From Chlamydomonas reinhardtii (Eukaryota; Chlorophyta; Chlorophyceae; Chlamydomonadales; Chlamydomonadaceae), in NCBI RefSeq assembly GCF_000002595.2, contig NC_057012.1, positions 3,669,910 through 3,733,909 on the forward strand: a DNA stretch of 64,000 nt. The letters run 5' to 3'. This document shows positions 34,001 through 52,250 of this stretch, piece after piece; within the stretch, counting starts at the first letter, position 1; each line of letters opens with the position of its first letter. The notes under the pieces were generated by a model. It was given only the letters and a program-made list of their open reading frames with translations, was not told the DNA's origin and ran no database searches. The translations under genes were made by a program, and so were the position numbers.

Positions 34001-37000
34001 ATTCTGCCGCCATGTGCCCCCGCCCCAGCCCCCGGCTGCGTCGGCGGTGCCGTAGCCCCCTGCTGCTTGTGGGCTGGGCGCGCCCCGTGAGCTGGTTGCG
34101 AGCTCATAATCCTCTGCAGACGGCCGTGGCGGCCGAGCTGCTCGGGGCTGCTCCTCCGCCTCGGCTTCCTCAGCAAATGCTGCAGCCTGGCGGCGCCATT
34201 CTCCATGACCAACACCAGCGGCGGTGGCTTCAAGCGGCGCCTCGCCGTCCTCCTCACCGACAGCTGCTGCTGAATCCGGCAGCCCTGTCTGGTCGTAGTC
34301 CTCGAATGAGGGCTGGGCGGCCGCCGCGTAGCGACCAGCGGCTGCAAAGCAGGCAGGCAGAAAGCCGAGGCTAGTAAGAGAGCACTGAGGGAGGCGCCAT
34401 CTCGACTCTCGAGTTAGGATTCAGGAGGTGGTTGTGTTCTGAACCGTACTCCCACCGCAACAACTGCCAGGGCGCGCAGTCACATACCGTAGCAGCGCAC
34501 CTGCAGCAGAGGTGCTGGTGGCCACAGGCAGCAGCGTGCCTGTGTGTGGGAGCTCCCCGGCGTCGGTGTCCCCCAGGCCCTCACTCAGACCAGGATCCAC
34601 TCCTGAGTCAGAGCCGCGGGGTGCATATCGGGTGCCCCCGCCACCGACAGGATTCGGCATCACCGAGCGCAGGCGTTCATGTCCTGGCGTAGCCATAACG
34701 GCAGCTGAGGATGACTGCGGCGGCAGCGGTGCTGGGAGCAAGTCTGTGTGGACAGCAAGTTTGACAGGGAGCTGAGTACGGTGTGGATGCGCTTTGTGCC
34801 ATGAGATAGCACGCACGTTTGACGACAAGCTGACACGACAGCAGCCCAGCGCTACGACCCGAACCCACCTGGCCGAGGAGGCAGGCCCGTAATCCAGCTG
34901 CGAGGCGTCGGCTGGGTGGCGGGCGGCACCGCCTGCCACGTGCGTGCGGGGCTACCACCCGCACCGCCTCCTCCTGCGCTGGCCCTTGCGCTGCCTTCAG
35001 CCATACCTGCTGCTATGCCCCCCGCCACTCCAGCAGCCCCAGCGCCTAGCGGCGGCGACGCCCATGGCTCAGCGGCGGGGCTACTCGTGCCCCTGCCGCT
35101 GGCGCCTCCCTCGCCTGCCTCCAATGCGCCTCCAAGACCAGCGCGAGCAATTGCTGCTGCCGTGCTCGGACTGGTGGCAAGTCCAGAGACGGAGGCGGCG
35201 CTTCCACGCACTGGTGCCAGCGGACTGCGAGGCGCGGTGCCGCGAGCGGCCACCACCAGCCCCGGGTAGGGACTCTCCAGGGGCACCGTCGCCGGTGTGT
35301 AGCCACCAGCCCTTGCAGCATCTGTCTTCGGCACCGCGCCAGCTCGGGCGCCCCAACCGCCGCCTACGTTTCCTGACACGCCAATGCCTTCATACCCATA
35401 CTGTCCACGGCCCCGGCCTAGCAACATTCCCATCGGGGATGGGGTGTCGCCGCTGACCAGCGCAGCCGCGGCGGCACCGGGAGAAGCTGCAGCGTTGGCA
35501 TCGCCCGGCGCAAACCCCGACGCTGCAGCTGCTGCTGGAGCCCCGCCGGCTTTAAGCTGCAGCCAGTCCAGGAAGTCCTGGCCCTCCTGCAGCTCCGCCT
35601 GCTCTGCGGTGTCCAGCGCCCCAGGTTGCACTCCACGCTGAGGGCCGTGGCCACTGCCCGCATCGTGTACCGGAAACGTCAGCTGCAGGGGTTCCAGCAC
35701 GTAAACACACGTACGTCATCCACATTGTTGCTCCACCACATCACACTTCCGCGCGCAGTACAACGTCCGCATGAGGTAGGCGCACATATACACACACCTC
35801 GCCCCGTCGGGCATCGCCTCACGCCGTCAGGACCCCTTCCTCTTCCCACCTGAATAAGCTCCGGCAGCCCCATTGCTGCCGCGGTCGGTGCCGCATACAG
35901 CCGCAGCCGCACCCCGCCCGCCAGGCCGCCGCCGCGCTGCAGCGCCACCAGCTCCGACCCGCCCGCCGCTGCCGGCAGGAAGCCGCCGCCTGCCAGCGGC
36001 CCCGGGTAGCGCTGCTCCGCCATCACCGCCATGCTGCTGTGCGGTCCGGACTGGCGGCTGCCCGAGCACGTGTCCAACACCACCAGCCGGCCGGTGCCAG
36101 CGCCTGCACCAACGTGAAGAAGGGCGGAGGTGGATGCGGGTGCATGTGCGAAGCGGGTGGCAGCCTGGCAGGCAGGCGTACCGTTAGGTGGGCGCCCCAC
36201 GCGCGCTGCAGCTTGCGGCCTGCAGTCCCAAGCCCTTCCGCCATCTTCAGGGTACCACCTCAGGACCCAGGTCTCACCTGATGCCACGGCAAGGTACCGG
36301 CCGTCTGGGCTGAAGGACAGGTGCGGCTGGCCTGACACCGCCCCCGCGTACGCGTGCACCCAACAGCCGCAGTCCGCCGCCGTGGCGGTGCCGGTGGCGC
36401 TGGCCGAGAACACATGCAGCCAGCCCGCGGTGGAAGCCACCGCCAGCAGCGGCGGATCCACTGTAAGGGAAAAAGGTAGAGCGGATGCAGGCTGATGGAT
36501 TCGCTAACCGAACGAGCACTTGTTACCCATGGTACATGACGCAGATGATGCCAACAATCCAAGGCTGCCTGCACCCAGGCTCCTTCAACCAACCTGCGCC
36601 GGACCAAGTGGCACCGCGGCCGCCGTCCCGCCACGACAGCCCCACGGGTGCTGGGAGCACGCCGCCGCCGTCCAGGCCACGCGGCGCCTCCGCCACCGCC
36701 ACGTCAGCAGCCTGGCGCGGCGACACGCGCGCTGCCAGCGCACTGACGGGGCCGGCGTCCGCACGGAAGCGCGCCACGGCCTCCAGTCGGCCGCCCGAGC
36801 AGTCCAGCACCGCCACGTCACCCCGGTCCGTACCCGCGGCGGCCTGCGCGTGCATTGTTTAGAGTGCATTGGTCTTTACTGTCATAATGTTTGCTGGCAT
36901 GTACCTGTGCCCTGAAATGCAGTGGTTCAACAGTCGCAAGGTTCTGACACATCCCTGTTCGCATACTCCCTAGCCGGCTCTTCAGGTGCTGGGGTAGCAC

Positions 37001-38056
37001 CACTCTGTAAGATAGTCATAGCCCGCTCTTGATGCTTCATGGTTGCATGCATAGAAGTGTTGCGCCGTCCACCCGGCCTCACCATTAGGGGCCCCACAAA
37101 CGCCACAGCCGTCACCGCCACCAGCCCACCCGGCTGCTGCGCACTATCGATCTGGGCGCCGGTGTCCAGTGACCACAGCCGCACGCAGCCATCCGCACCA
37201 CCCGACAGCAGCAGCTCCCGAGTGGAAGCCAGCGCGAGGACCGGCGCTGCAGAGAGGACATGGCGGTATGAGTGTTATAACCTGAGCTTCAACGCTAAAC
37301 CGGACAAATCTGGTTCCGCTTGCGCCAGTTGCCGCCCGGCAAACAACTGCACTGCAGCAACCCGACAAGAGAGGTCCACTGATGCCATCCGTACCCTACC
37401 CGGTGCCCGCCTCACCCTCATGAGATCCGAACAGGAAGACTGGCCCGGCCTCGCCCTCGCCCAGCGGGAGCTGCGCAAACATGATGCGACCTGAGCCGGC
37501 CTGTGACAACAACACGCCGTCGTCGGGCTGGTGCTCCAGCGCACTCCAGGCCTTGGCCACCGGCTGTGTGAAGCCGCCCGCTGCAGGTATTTGTTCGTGC
37601 AATGTTTAGGTGCTCGTCGCAAGTTTTGGATGAACGGTGCGCCCCACGGGTGCGCCCCCAGGTTGTCTACAGCAGTGGTGAGGGGCTGTGGGCACCCATC
37701 CAAGACTGTGCTGCCCGCACCTGTCGACAGCTGCAGCTCATACGCGGCCACAACGGACGAACGGGCGGCGCCCTCGCCTAGGCGCACTACCCGCAGGATG
37801 CCATGCGAGTCCACCACGCTGAGAAGGCTCTTGAGCAGGGGGTGTGGCCTGTGGATATGGAGGAAAGGGTTGAAGGGGAAAGGCCACTCCATGATGCCGT
37901 GTCTTGACTGTAGCATCATTACACCTCAAGCAAACCTCCTCTGCGATGCCAGGCAACTGCGCACCTCACGAGCGCGACCTCGCGCCCGGCAGCGAGCCAA
38001 CCATCGTTGACTAGCGGCAGACGAGCCACGAACAGCGTGGAGGAGCCCTGATGCAT
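31097..38056 (-). CDS. WD40-repeat protein with very long low-complexity C-terminal region
   Basis: Thirteen exons join in phase to about 1,690 residues: 37965-38056, 37721-37848, 37416-37580, 37083-37246, 36594-36843, 36278-36460, 35850-36103, 34869-35682, 34456-34743, 33960-34341, 32547-33796, 31414-32386, 31097-31226. It starts MHQGSSTLFVARLPLVNDGW. WD40-type strands fill the first ~415 residues, for example LLLSGGADGCVRLWSLDTG, RGDVAVLDCSGGRLEAVARF and LSFSPDGRYLAVASGETWVL; a propeller is likely a protein-docking platform. The remaining ~1,270 residues are rich in Ala, Gly, Pro, Gln and Glu, with acidic runs (EEQLEEGEEEEDGAL) and a more ordered end (LDPRWVASRQQRPEMWSLW). The last exon has a strong internal donor after VASE, so the true C-terminus may differ. 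No orthologue is recognised. Shares a 400-bp head-to-head promoter with the next gene. Confidence 0.8.
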
Positions 38057-38456
38057 TCTAAAGGACTAAGTATTGCAAGGTAACACGTGCCATGCGCTTG
38101 CGTGTTTAGCTGTCGCACAACAAGTTAAACATTTGACAGTCGCTGCGTTCTCCCATTTTCATTGCCCGTAAACCATAGCACCGTCGCTCATATTGCCGCA
38201 TACAGAAAGAGCCTCGACGCTTTGGACCTGAGTTTCTCGGGTTTCATGGTTGTGATTGCAGTCGGTCCTCGAAGTTCCTCCTTAGCTTACACCGTTGCAC
38301 ATATAATAACCAGTAACACCCCTTGCATTAAGAGTTTTCACAATCAGAGCTCACTGCGCTGCACAACCTGAGCATACTCTGATTCCTTGGAGGCGCCAAG
38401 ACCAATCTCGTCGCTGCACCTTTCCGAGGTCACCAAGAGTTTATTACACCGTAAAA
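38057..38456. promoter_or_regulatory. Shared head-to-head intergenic region
   Basis: Only 400 bases separate the start codons of the minus-strand WD40 gene and the plus-strand 171-residue gene. The region is less GC-rich than the flanking exons and must hold both 5' UTRs and promoters. No TATA motif stands out. Co-regulation is possible but not shown. Confidence 0.55.
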
Positions 38457-39490
38457 ATGGTCTATGGAGCAGTGTCTGGCAATCAGACGCGGAGATATCC
38501 GCATGTCAAGGAGCACTATCAAACGACGAAGGAACACTTCCATGATTCGGTGAGCATTGCCCTGCTCAACAGTGTGCTAAAAGCAGTGGCGGCGGTGATG
38601 CTCTAAGAAGGCGGGGGCACGTTCGCATCAAACGGAGCCCTCACCACATTCTCGATTTCAAAGCTTGCGTAACATCACTGCTCATGTGGCTGAAGAACGT
38701 TGTGTCGGCTATTTTCCCCGGCACGAAGTGTGCTCACCTTCGGCCGGCACCCACCCAAGCGCTTGCGGGCAGCCTGCGCCGAGAGTGGCACGGACGCGAC
38801 ATATGTCACTAGGGAAGCTGTGGATCCATCGCCGACCCCGGCCCGACATAAGGCCACGTTAGCCTGCTTTATGACATGCAGCTGATACCTATCTGCACTT
38901 GCTCATTGCCCACCCTGCCCCGCGGCAACTTATCTTGCAGCCCAACGCCAAAGAGCCAAACAAGACCTCAACCTTTGGGCTGCTGTACAACAACAGCACC
39001 CACTTCATGGACCGGCGGCTTGACCCGAAGCCAGTCTCGCGAAGCTCCATGGTAGGCGGCGGCGCCACGACCCTAAAATTTGGCCAGGGCGAGAGTAAGC
39101 CGATCACGTGGTCGGGACGCCTGCCGGAGTCCTCATACCGCGGCAACGGCACGTTCGAGCTGGCCAACGGTGAGCGGCATGCCTGAAAGATTCTGCGTAG
39201 GGAACGGCATTGGGCCAGACACCATGAATGCCTGGGGAGAGGTGCACCCGGCCGGCGTGTCTGACCCCTCCTCCCCGCCCCGCGCCGCCCGCACAGGTCT
39301 CACGTACAGCTACCGCAGCCACAAGCCGGTGAAGCTGGTGCCGTACGCATCCCTCACAAAGTCGGAGTATCAGGCCAACTACAACCGCACCGCGCAGGCC
39401 TCGGAGCATCCGCGCTGGGTGACCATGCGCGCCCCGTACAGCGTAGACTACAAGACAACTGGCCGCTTCAATGGCACCGGTGGATACTAG
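38457..39490 (+). CDS. Uncharacterised 171-residue basic, Tyr/Asn-rich protein
   Basis: Three exons join in phase: 38457-38549, 38941-39169 and 39297-39490. The protein starts MVYGAVSGNQTRRYPHVKEH, has no signal peptide, membrane span or known domain, and is rich in Arg, Lys, Tyr, Asn and Ser. Distinct stretches are STFGLLYNNSTHFMDRRLDP, MVGGGATTLKFGQGESKP and RAPYSVDYKTTGRFNGTGGY at the C-terminus. Short, basic, aromatic-rich proteins without domains are common among axonemal microtubule-inner proteins of green algae, and the composition fits, but this is only an inference. Codon bias and consensus splice sites make the gene itself likely real. TGTAA lies at 40149-40153. Confidence 0.75.
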
Positions 39491-40330
39491 CTGAGATCGG
39501 CCGGGGCAGGGTCAGTTTCAGGACTTTGTTTGGCCGCTAGGTGAGGTGACGTGAAGGCACCAGACGGCAGCAGGGTGTACGGAGGCGCAGGACTCGCAAG
39601 AACGACTTACCTCGGCCAATAGAGAGTAGGTTCCATAGGCAGGAAGGCTGTAGGGTAGGTATTCATGGTGGCGCCGCGAGCCGAATGAGGCACGCGCACG
39701 GTAGGCACGCAGGCGTGTTGTGTTGCCTCCCAGTGTCACCGTCAGACAGATGCAGGAGACTCGGTAAGCCAGCGGTTGGCTCTGCAGGTAGGACAGGCGT
39801 TGCTAATGAAGCGAATGTAGAGGAAGCTGGAGCATTGGACCTACCGTATATGTGGCAATGCGGGTAATGATTACTGAGCGGAGAGCTGAGTGAAGCAATT
39901 CGCCCTGTACTGTTGTACATACCATATCATGTCAATTCGGGTGATGCGTATGGTGTCATGTGGTTCCTGACGCTGCTAGTAGTAGGGACCCGGCTCGATT
40001 CAAGAGTGGCCTGTGCATGAATAGATGGCGACTGAGCGTATGTGGCCGAAGCCGGGAACTGACTCTGGCATGGGTGTGGTGCAGTGGTGGCTCCAAGGCT
40101 GGCCTTCCAGGTGACTACATGGCTACGCGGCCTGCACCCCAGACAAGTTGTAAAACTTGTTGACGCACTACAGATGGCAGCGCTGGCACGCTTAAGGTGA
40201 AGTCGCTGTAGTTCGTGCTCATCCATGTTTCCTGGGGAAAGGGGCACCCCCCACAGCACCCCCCCCCCTTGCAGGTTGGGCCCTAGCACCCTCGGGGCGT
40301 GCCAAACCCTGGGCACACGCGTCGGTAATC
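39491..40330 (+). other. 3' UTR of the 171-residue gene, then short intergenic gap
   Basis: No coding signal. The TGTAA at 40149-40153 gives a 3' UTR of about 660 bases. A (C)9 run at 40259-40268 and the AspRS promoter follow. Confidence 0.4.
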
Positions 40331-40432
40331 GTGGCCATGTTGCATTCGTGCAGAATTTGTTACTCAATAAGTACGATACCTAGGCGACGCCGCTTACCGG
40401 GTCGTAAGTGCTATCGCCAGTTGCATAACATA

Positions 40433-47255
<6,823 letters not shown>

Positions 47256-48152
47256 TACGGCCGTGGTGGAGGAGGAACAGCGGCGCTGAGAGGCCGTGGT
47301 GCAGGAGGCAGGCAACAGGCAGGTATTTGGTGAGGTGGACACAGTTGAACAGGAGGGCAGGGCTGATGTGACGGAGGAGGAGGAGTTGGACGGTGGCAGA
47401 AACGGGGTGTGGGCGGTGAGCATTGGTGAGCGGACAGCAGGTGGGCCAGGACCCAGGAGGGCTGGAGAGGAAGGAGGGGCATGCATTAGGAGGCGGAGAC
47501 ACATGCGGGTGATCAGGGTGCGCGCAGCGGGTGTGCGCTGAGCATAGATTGAGGCGTTGCGTGGCAGTCTTGGCCACGAGTTAGCACGTGATGGCGGAAA
47601 TGATGAAACAGTGGGAGATTGGCTCAGGAATTCGTTACGAAGGACCTTGCCAGCGGGACCGTGCACGCGTGCGCTTGGTTTGCGACGATGCATACCGAAC
47701 GCTTCAAGGCCCTGGGGAAAGCACGTGTGGGCCGGTGCTACCGAAGCCTGAAGGCTGCGGGCGGATGCAGGCAGAGCACCAAGAAGCTGTACATGGACTT
47801 ATGCCGTCATGCGCACTGATGCGCACTGTGCCACTGTCATAGAACCTGAAGTAGTGCGATTATTGCTTGCGGTAGGGGTCGGCAGATGGGCAACATGGGC
47901 ATCTAGCACGACGTGCGTTGCGGAACTAATGCGTACGTAGACCAGAGCGGAAGGCGGAGTGGGCTTGCAGGCGGCACGAGAGCAGGCACGGAATCCGCAT
48001 GAGCGCGCCAGCTGCCGCTTGAAGGCGCTTGACCTCCCTAGCCCCTGCTCCTCAGCGCCTGACAGGAAGGCTGCGACGTGCTCACAAGGTCTCACACAGA
48101 CTCACGGCTATGCCTTGGGGATGCTTTCACGCGCTTGACATTCCCGGGCCTA
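47256..48152 (+). other. AspRS 3' flank; no further gene seen
   Basis: No frame shows coding bias, and no TGTAA was found here, so the AspRS 3' end is not located. It ends at the composite repeat element. Confidence 0.35.
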
Positions 48153-49809
48153 AACACGGGCCTAAAGCGCCATTGTCGTACACATTCGGGCCCCTCTTCT
48201 GCTTTGCTTCGCCTTGTTCTTGCCCCTGTTTGTCACACTGTCGCCCGGCCATTGTTTTGCTGCACGCCGTTGCATTACGCTAGTGCTCGTCTACACAGCT
48301 CATCCGTGGACGCCGGTCGACTGCCTGCAGGTGCGCATCGGCTATGCTATCCGCGCGGTGTGGCGTCGCATTGAGTCTGGTTTCCAGTTTTACGGTAGGG
48401 ACACAGGTCGGTGCTAAGTTTGGGGCTTGGCGCGCGTGTGGGCTTTCTCCTTGTCGGTTCGGCGCGGGTCGGGTTCTTGGGTTTGCGTTAAGGACGCTGG
48501 TTTTCGGGAGTGTGCTGTCCCGCCGGCCGTGTGTGGGGCGTGCGGTGCGTGATCGCCGGCTTCTCGGCCGTCTTGTGGGTTGTGTGTGCGCGTGTGAGTG
48601 CCTGTTTGCGGCGGGCGCGTGTTGGCTGCGTGGGCGGGCTCCTTGGCGGGCTTTTCGTCCTGGCTGTTTTTTGCCCTGTGTGTGTGCGCGTGTCCCCTCT
48701 CCGCGCTCCCGTGCCGCAGGGCTGCTGGTTTTAAGACGCCGCCTCCTGTCTTGCCACCGGGGAGCTCTTCGTGAGCCCGGGCCCCATCCAGCCGCGTACC
48801 CAAGTACCCACCAACGTACCAGCCCCAGCGCTGCCAGCCTCTGCAGCCACCCAGCGTCCCATGCCAGCTGTCCCGTGCCTCTCCCCAGCTGTCCCGTGCC
48901 TCTCCCCAGCTGTCCCACCGCAGCAGTCCCACATCCGCTGTCCCCTCCCAGCTGTCCCTCCCAGCTGTCCCTTCCAGTAGTCCCTTCCAGTTGTCCCTTC
49001 CAGCTGTCCCACACCAACTGTCCCACCCCAGCTGTCCCTTCGGCTCCCTTCTCAAACGCAGCTTCAGCGGAATCTACAGCCTGCCCGACTCCCGGCGTGT
49101 GCGGCCTTCCGCCCGCCTTCCAAACGCAACAGCCCCCGCCTCTCCTCGCCAGCCGCTCACAGCCGAAACTCTACTTCTTTCTTTATCGGCCACAAACATC
49201 AGCCACAAACAATGCCTCGGAAACAACGCCTCGGAAACTTCCTCCCCACTAGTGCGCGGCCACAGCTCCCCTACCGAACGTCGCAGCACCTATCCTCACC
49301 ATCAGCAACGCTTCCTCACCTCCGGTTGTGTTGTTGGCGTGTTGCACCGCATTCGGCCTGCCCGCCACAATTGTCGTACACATTCGGGCCCCTCTTCTGC
49401 TTTGCTTCGCCTTGTTCTTGCCCCTGTTTGTCACACTGTCGCCCGGCCATTGTTTTGCTGCACGCCGTTGCATTACGCTAGTGCTCGTCTACACAGCTCA
49501 TCCGTGGACGCCGGTCGACTGCCTGCAGGTGCGCATCGGCTATGCTATCCGCGCGGTGTGGCGTCGCATTGAGTCTGTGTGGTGCTATCGCCTTGGCCGG
49601 GCGCCCGGAGCGTGAGGAATGCGCGTCAGCAAAACATCGACACAACCTGCCAGCTACCGTCGGTACAGTAACAGCGCGCGAACGACGCACCAATGCCTTG
49701 TCCCTTCTTGCTACGCATTTATGTGGGCACGGGTGGGAGCCACACACATCGGGACTACGCTTTCCTGCCCCTTGCCATGTTCCATCACGAACACGGGCCT
49801 AAAGCGCCA
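48153..49809. repeat. Composite element: two identical 208-bp direct repeats within a segment flanked by a 20-bp direct repeat
   Basis: Bases 48172-48379 and 49370-49577 are identical over 208 positions. AACACGGGCCTAAAGCGCCA (20 bases) occurs at 48153-48172 and 49790-49809. The first copy runs directly into the first 208-bp repeat, and a 212-base tail separates the second 208-bp repeat from the second flank copy. Identity of the long repeats implies a recent event. The layout fits a non-autonomous mobile element with long direct repeats and a long target duplication, or a local duplication. No transposase, RT or integrase motif is visible inside. Confidence 0.85.
48866..49040. repeat. Minisatellite with CAGCTGTCCC core
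   Basis: The core CAGCTGTCCC, with variants such as CAGTTGTCCC and CAGTAGTCCC, recurs about a dozen times in units of 10-24 bases, in the spacer between the two 208-bp repeats. Confidence 0.85.
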
Positions 49810-50432
49810 CATGCTCGCAACGCCGTGCAACGCGCGGGGCCAAAAGGCGGAGCGCCGTCCGAGCCCCTGCTAGCCCCAGCTTACGGCCGGTTGCATCGTC
49901 AATGCTGCATTCTAGTGTATGCAAGCGCAGGCCCCACGGCGTTGCAAATGGCGCAGCGCAGGGCAGCGGCAAGGTTCGCGCGCAACATGCGGCCCTGTGA
50001 CATGTCAGTCGTAGCTGTGAGCCCGGGCACGGTCGGCTGCGCGCGAGTGCTGAACATTACATGGTGGTTTACAGACTAGTGCCTAACCCAGAGGGCAACC
50101 AGCTCCACCCGCCAAGATTGGCCCGGAGGGCGCAGGCTCTCAATCAGGCCCAACTCTGAGCTGCCATCAGTCCCTGCATAATCCATAGGATACATGAGCT
50201 TGTGAACCACACTGCAAAAGGTTTTCCCCGCCTCATAGCGAGTTTCGGTCAAGGGGCCCCCAGCGAGCGCGAACTAAGGCCAAGCACTTATCTTTTCCAC
50301 CATTGTCTAGGTTGTGCAGCTATAGTAACGCTGTAGGGAAGCTTAACTTGAGCTTACCGGTCGCGAGTTGTCATAGAGCGCCGGCGGCAAAACTCAGCCT
50401 AGGCAGGCCCGCAGCACGCCTGTGACGCAGCC
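49810..50432 (+). other. 5' flank of the PP2A-like gene
   Basis: No coding signal. The sequence is moderately GC-rich and should hold the promoter and 5' UTR of the downstream intronless gene. No TATA box is evident. Confidence 0.35.
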
Positions 50433-51380
50433 ATGTTGAGCAAGACTCTAACGCAGCAGGAAGCGGCGGTGCGGGACGCTCAAATCGGGCAGCTCAGAGA
50501 GTGCAAGGTGCTCGCGGAGGAGGAGGTCGTGGAGCTCGCTGCCAAGTGCAAGGAGCTGCTGCAGCAAGAGCAGAATGTCACGCATGTTCGTGCACCCGTC
50601 GTGGTCGTCGGCGACACTCACGGGCAGTTCCACGACCTGATGGAGATTTTCAAGATTGCTGGCCAGGCTCCCGACGCGAACTATCTGTTCCTGGGCGACT
50701 ACGTGGACCGTGGATACTACTCGGTGGAGACTGTCTGCATGGTTATCGCGCTTAAGGTCCGCTTCCCCAGCCGCATCGTAATGATCCGCGGCAACCACGA
50801 GAGCCGGCAGATTACCCAGGTCTATGGCTTCTACGAGGAGTGCCTACGCAAGTACGGCAGCGCAAAGGTCTGGCAGGTCCTCACGGACCTGTTCGACTAT
50901 CTGCCCCTCGCCGCGGTCATTGAGAACCAGCTCTTCTGCCCGCACGCCGGCCTGTCGCCCTCCATGGACACCCTCGACCAGATCAACCAAATACACCGTT
51001 TCGAGGAGGTGCCGCACGAAGGCCCCATGTGCGACCTGCTGTGGTCGGACCCCGACGACCGCATGGGCTGGGGTATCTCGCCCCGTGGCGCCGGCTACAC
51101 GTACGGGCAAGACATTTCGGAGCACTTCAACCATGTCAACGGCCTCAAGTTCATCATCCGCGCGCACCAGCTGGTGTCGGAGGGCTTCCTGTGGCAGCAC
51201 GAGGGCGCGGTGGTGACGGTGTTCAGCGCGCCCAACTACTGCTACCGCTGCGGCAACAAGGCGGCTATCGTGGACATTGATGAGAACATGAACCACAAAA
51301 TCATTCAGTTCGACCACGCGCCGCCGAAGGGAGCCGGTATCACGGAGGTGAAGCGCTCCGTGCCCGACTACTTCCTTTAA
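50433..51380 (+). CDS. PP2A-like serine/threonine protein phosphatase catalytic subunit, intronless
   Basis: A single 315-codon exon encodes a PPP-family phosphatase that removes phosphate from Ser/Thr of cytosolic and nuclear proteins. Metal and catalytic motifs are all present: [10 protein letters not shown] (usually GDVHG), [16 protein letters not shown], the active-site His in [10 protein letters not shown] (usually FCLHGG), and [11 protein letters not shown]2A hallmarks are [45 protein letters not shown] and the C-terminal PDYFL, where PP2A-type enzymes are carboxymethylated. Compared with canonical PP2A it is several residues longer and clearly divergent, including KRSVPDYFL in place of RRTPDYFL. 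In a window where other well-supported complete genes are split, lack of introns suggests a retrogene that stayed functional. It could be a second, regulated PP2A paralogue. TGTAA signals lie at 52230-52234 and 52239-52243. Confidence 0.95.
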   Translation: MLSKTLTQQEAAVRDAQIGQLRECKVLAEEEVVELAAKCKELLQQEQNVTHVRAPVVVVGDTHGQFHDLMEIFKIAGQAPDANYLFLGDYVDRGYYSVETVCMVIALKVRFPSRIVMIRGNHESRQITQVYGFYEECLRKYGSAKVWQVLTDLFDYLPLAAVIENQLFCPHAGLSPSMDTLDQINQIHRFEEVPHEGPMCDLLWSDPDDRMGWGISPRGAGYTYGQDISEHFNHVNGLKFIIRAHQLVSEGFLWQHEGAVVTVFSAPNYCYRCGNKAAIVDIDENMNHKIIQFDHAPPKGAGITEVKRSVPDYFL

Positions 51381-52250
51381 GCGCGCGGACGCCGCGTGAG
51401 TTTGACATGCCGGCGTGTGCGGTTTCGCATAACGATGGGGCCGATGAAGGCGTGCGTGTCTTCGCGATGGTGGAAGTCGCACTCTAGGTATGGGATGACA
51501 GTGCACGCGGGGCTGGGGAAGTGCGCTGCCGCTTTTAACGGTGGTGGCTGCTGCTGCTGGGTTGCTGGGGATCAGCGCAGAGCAGAGAGGCACACGCGTA
51601 CCGTGCAGCTGGTTATCATCATCGGCCGGTTCACTTGAGTTGTGATGCTGAGTAGGTGTGCGACAGGGTAGGAACATAGAGCGTAGGTTTGGAGATTTCG
51701 GAAGTTTGTGCGGGGCTGGGGGCATTGGGCATACGTGCTCACCTGGTGCACAGCCACACGTGCATAATGGGAGACAAAGCAATTTGTGTATGCCATCTGC
51801 CGTGGGGAAGAAACGGAGGCAAGCCGGTGCTCGCGTGTGTACATGCAAGAGCTTTGATGCGTGCGAGGCTGCATGCAAGGCCACACGAGTAAGTACATTA
51901 TTGTCGCGCATGCGGCACGCCAACGGCATGGTAGGCGCTCAAGGCCGCATGCCAGTGCAGGCAACGGAATGCCCAAGTGTGGTATGTTTGGTATGGTTCT
52001 ATACGGTGGCTCGTGGTGCGTGTGTTTGAAAGCGTGTTCGGCCTGCATGGCCCGAGTGTGAGCGGGCAATGAGAGCATTACATGAGGTGGAGAAAGGTGG
52101 CGTTGAGCCGTCGAGCGAGGCTACACATTGAATGCTGTGGAACAGCTGTGAAGATGCGTCAAGGTATTGTGGCGGGAGGGCGGCAGCGGCATCAGCAACC
52201 GCTGCAGCGATGGTCATAGGCGGATAGTGTGTAAGGCATGTAAGGGTCGA
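51381..52250 (+). other. Probable 3' UTR of the PP2A-like gene
   Basis: Non-coding, ending with two TGTAA signals nine bases apart (52230-52234, 52239-52243). Confidence 0.45.

Noticed and set aside
48344-49252. 302-codon plus-strand frame
   Set aside because: It runs through the composite repeat element and its minisatellite, with Cys/Arg/Leu-rich composition typical of chance frames.
48172-49577. Ordinary LTR pair
   Set aside because: The 208-bp repeats have no TG...CA ends, a 212-base tail follows the second copy, and no primer-binding site or coding region of an LTR element was seen between them.
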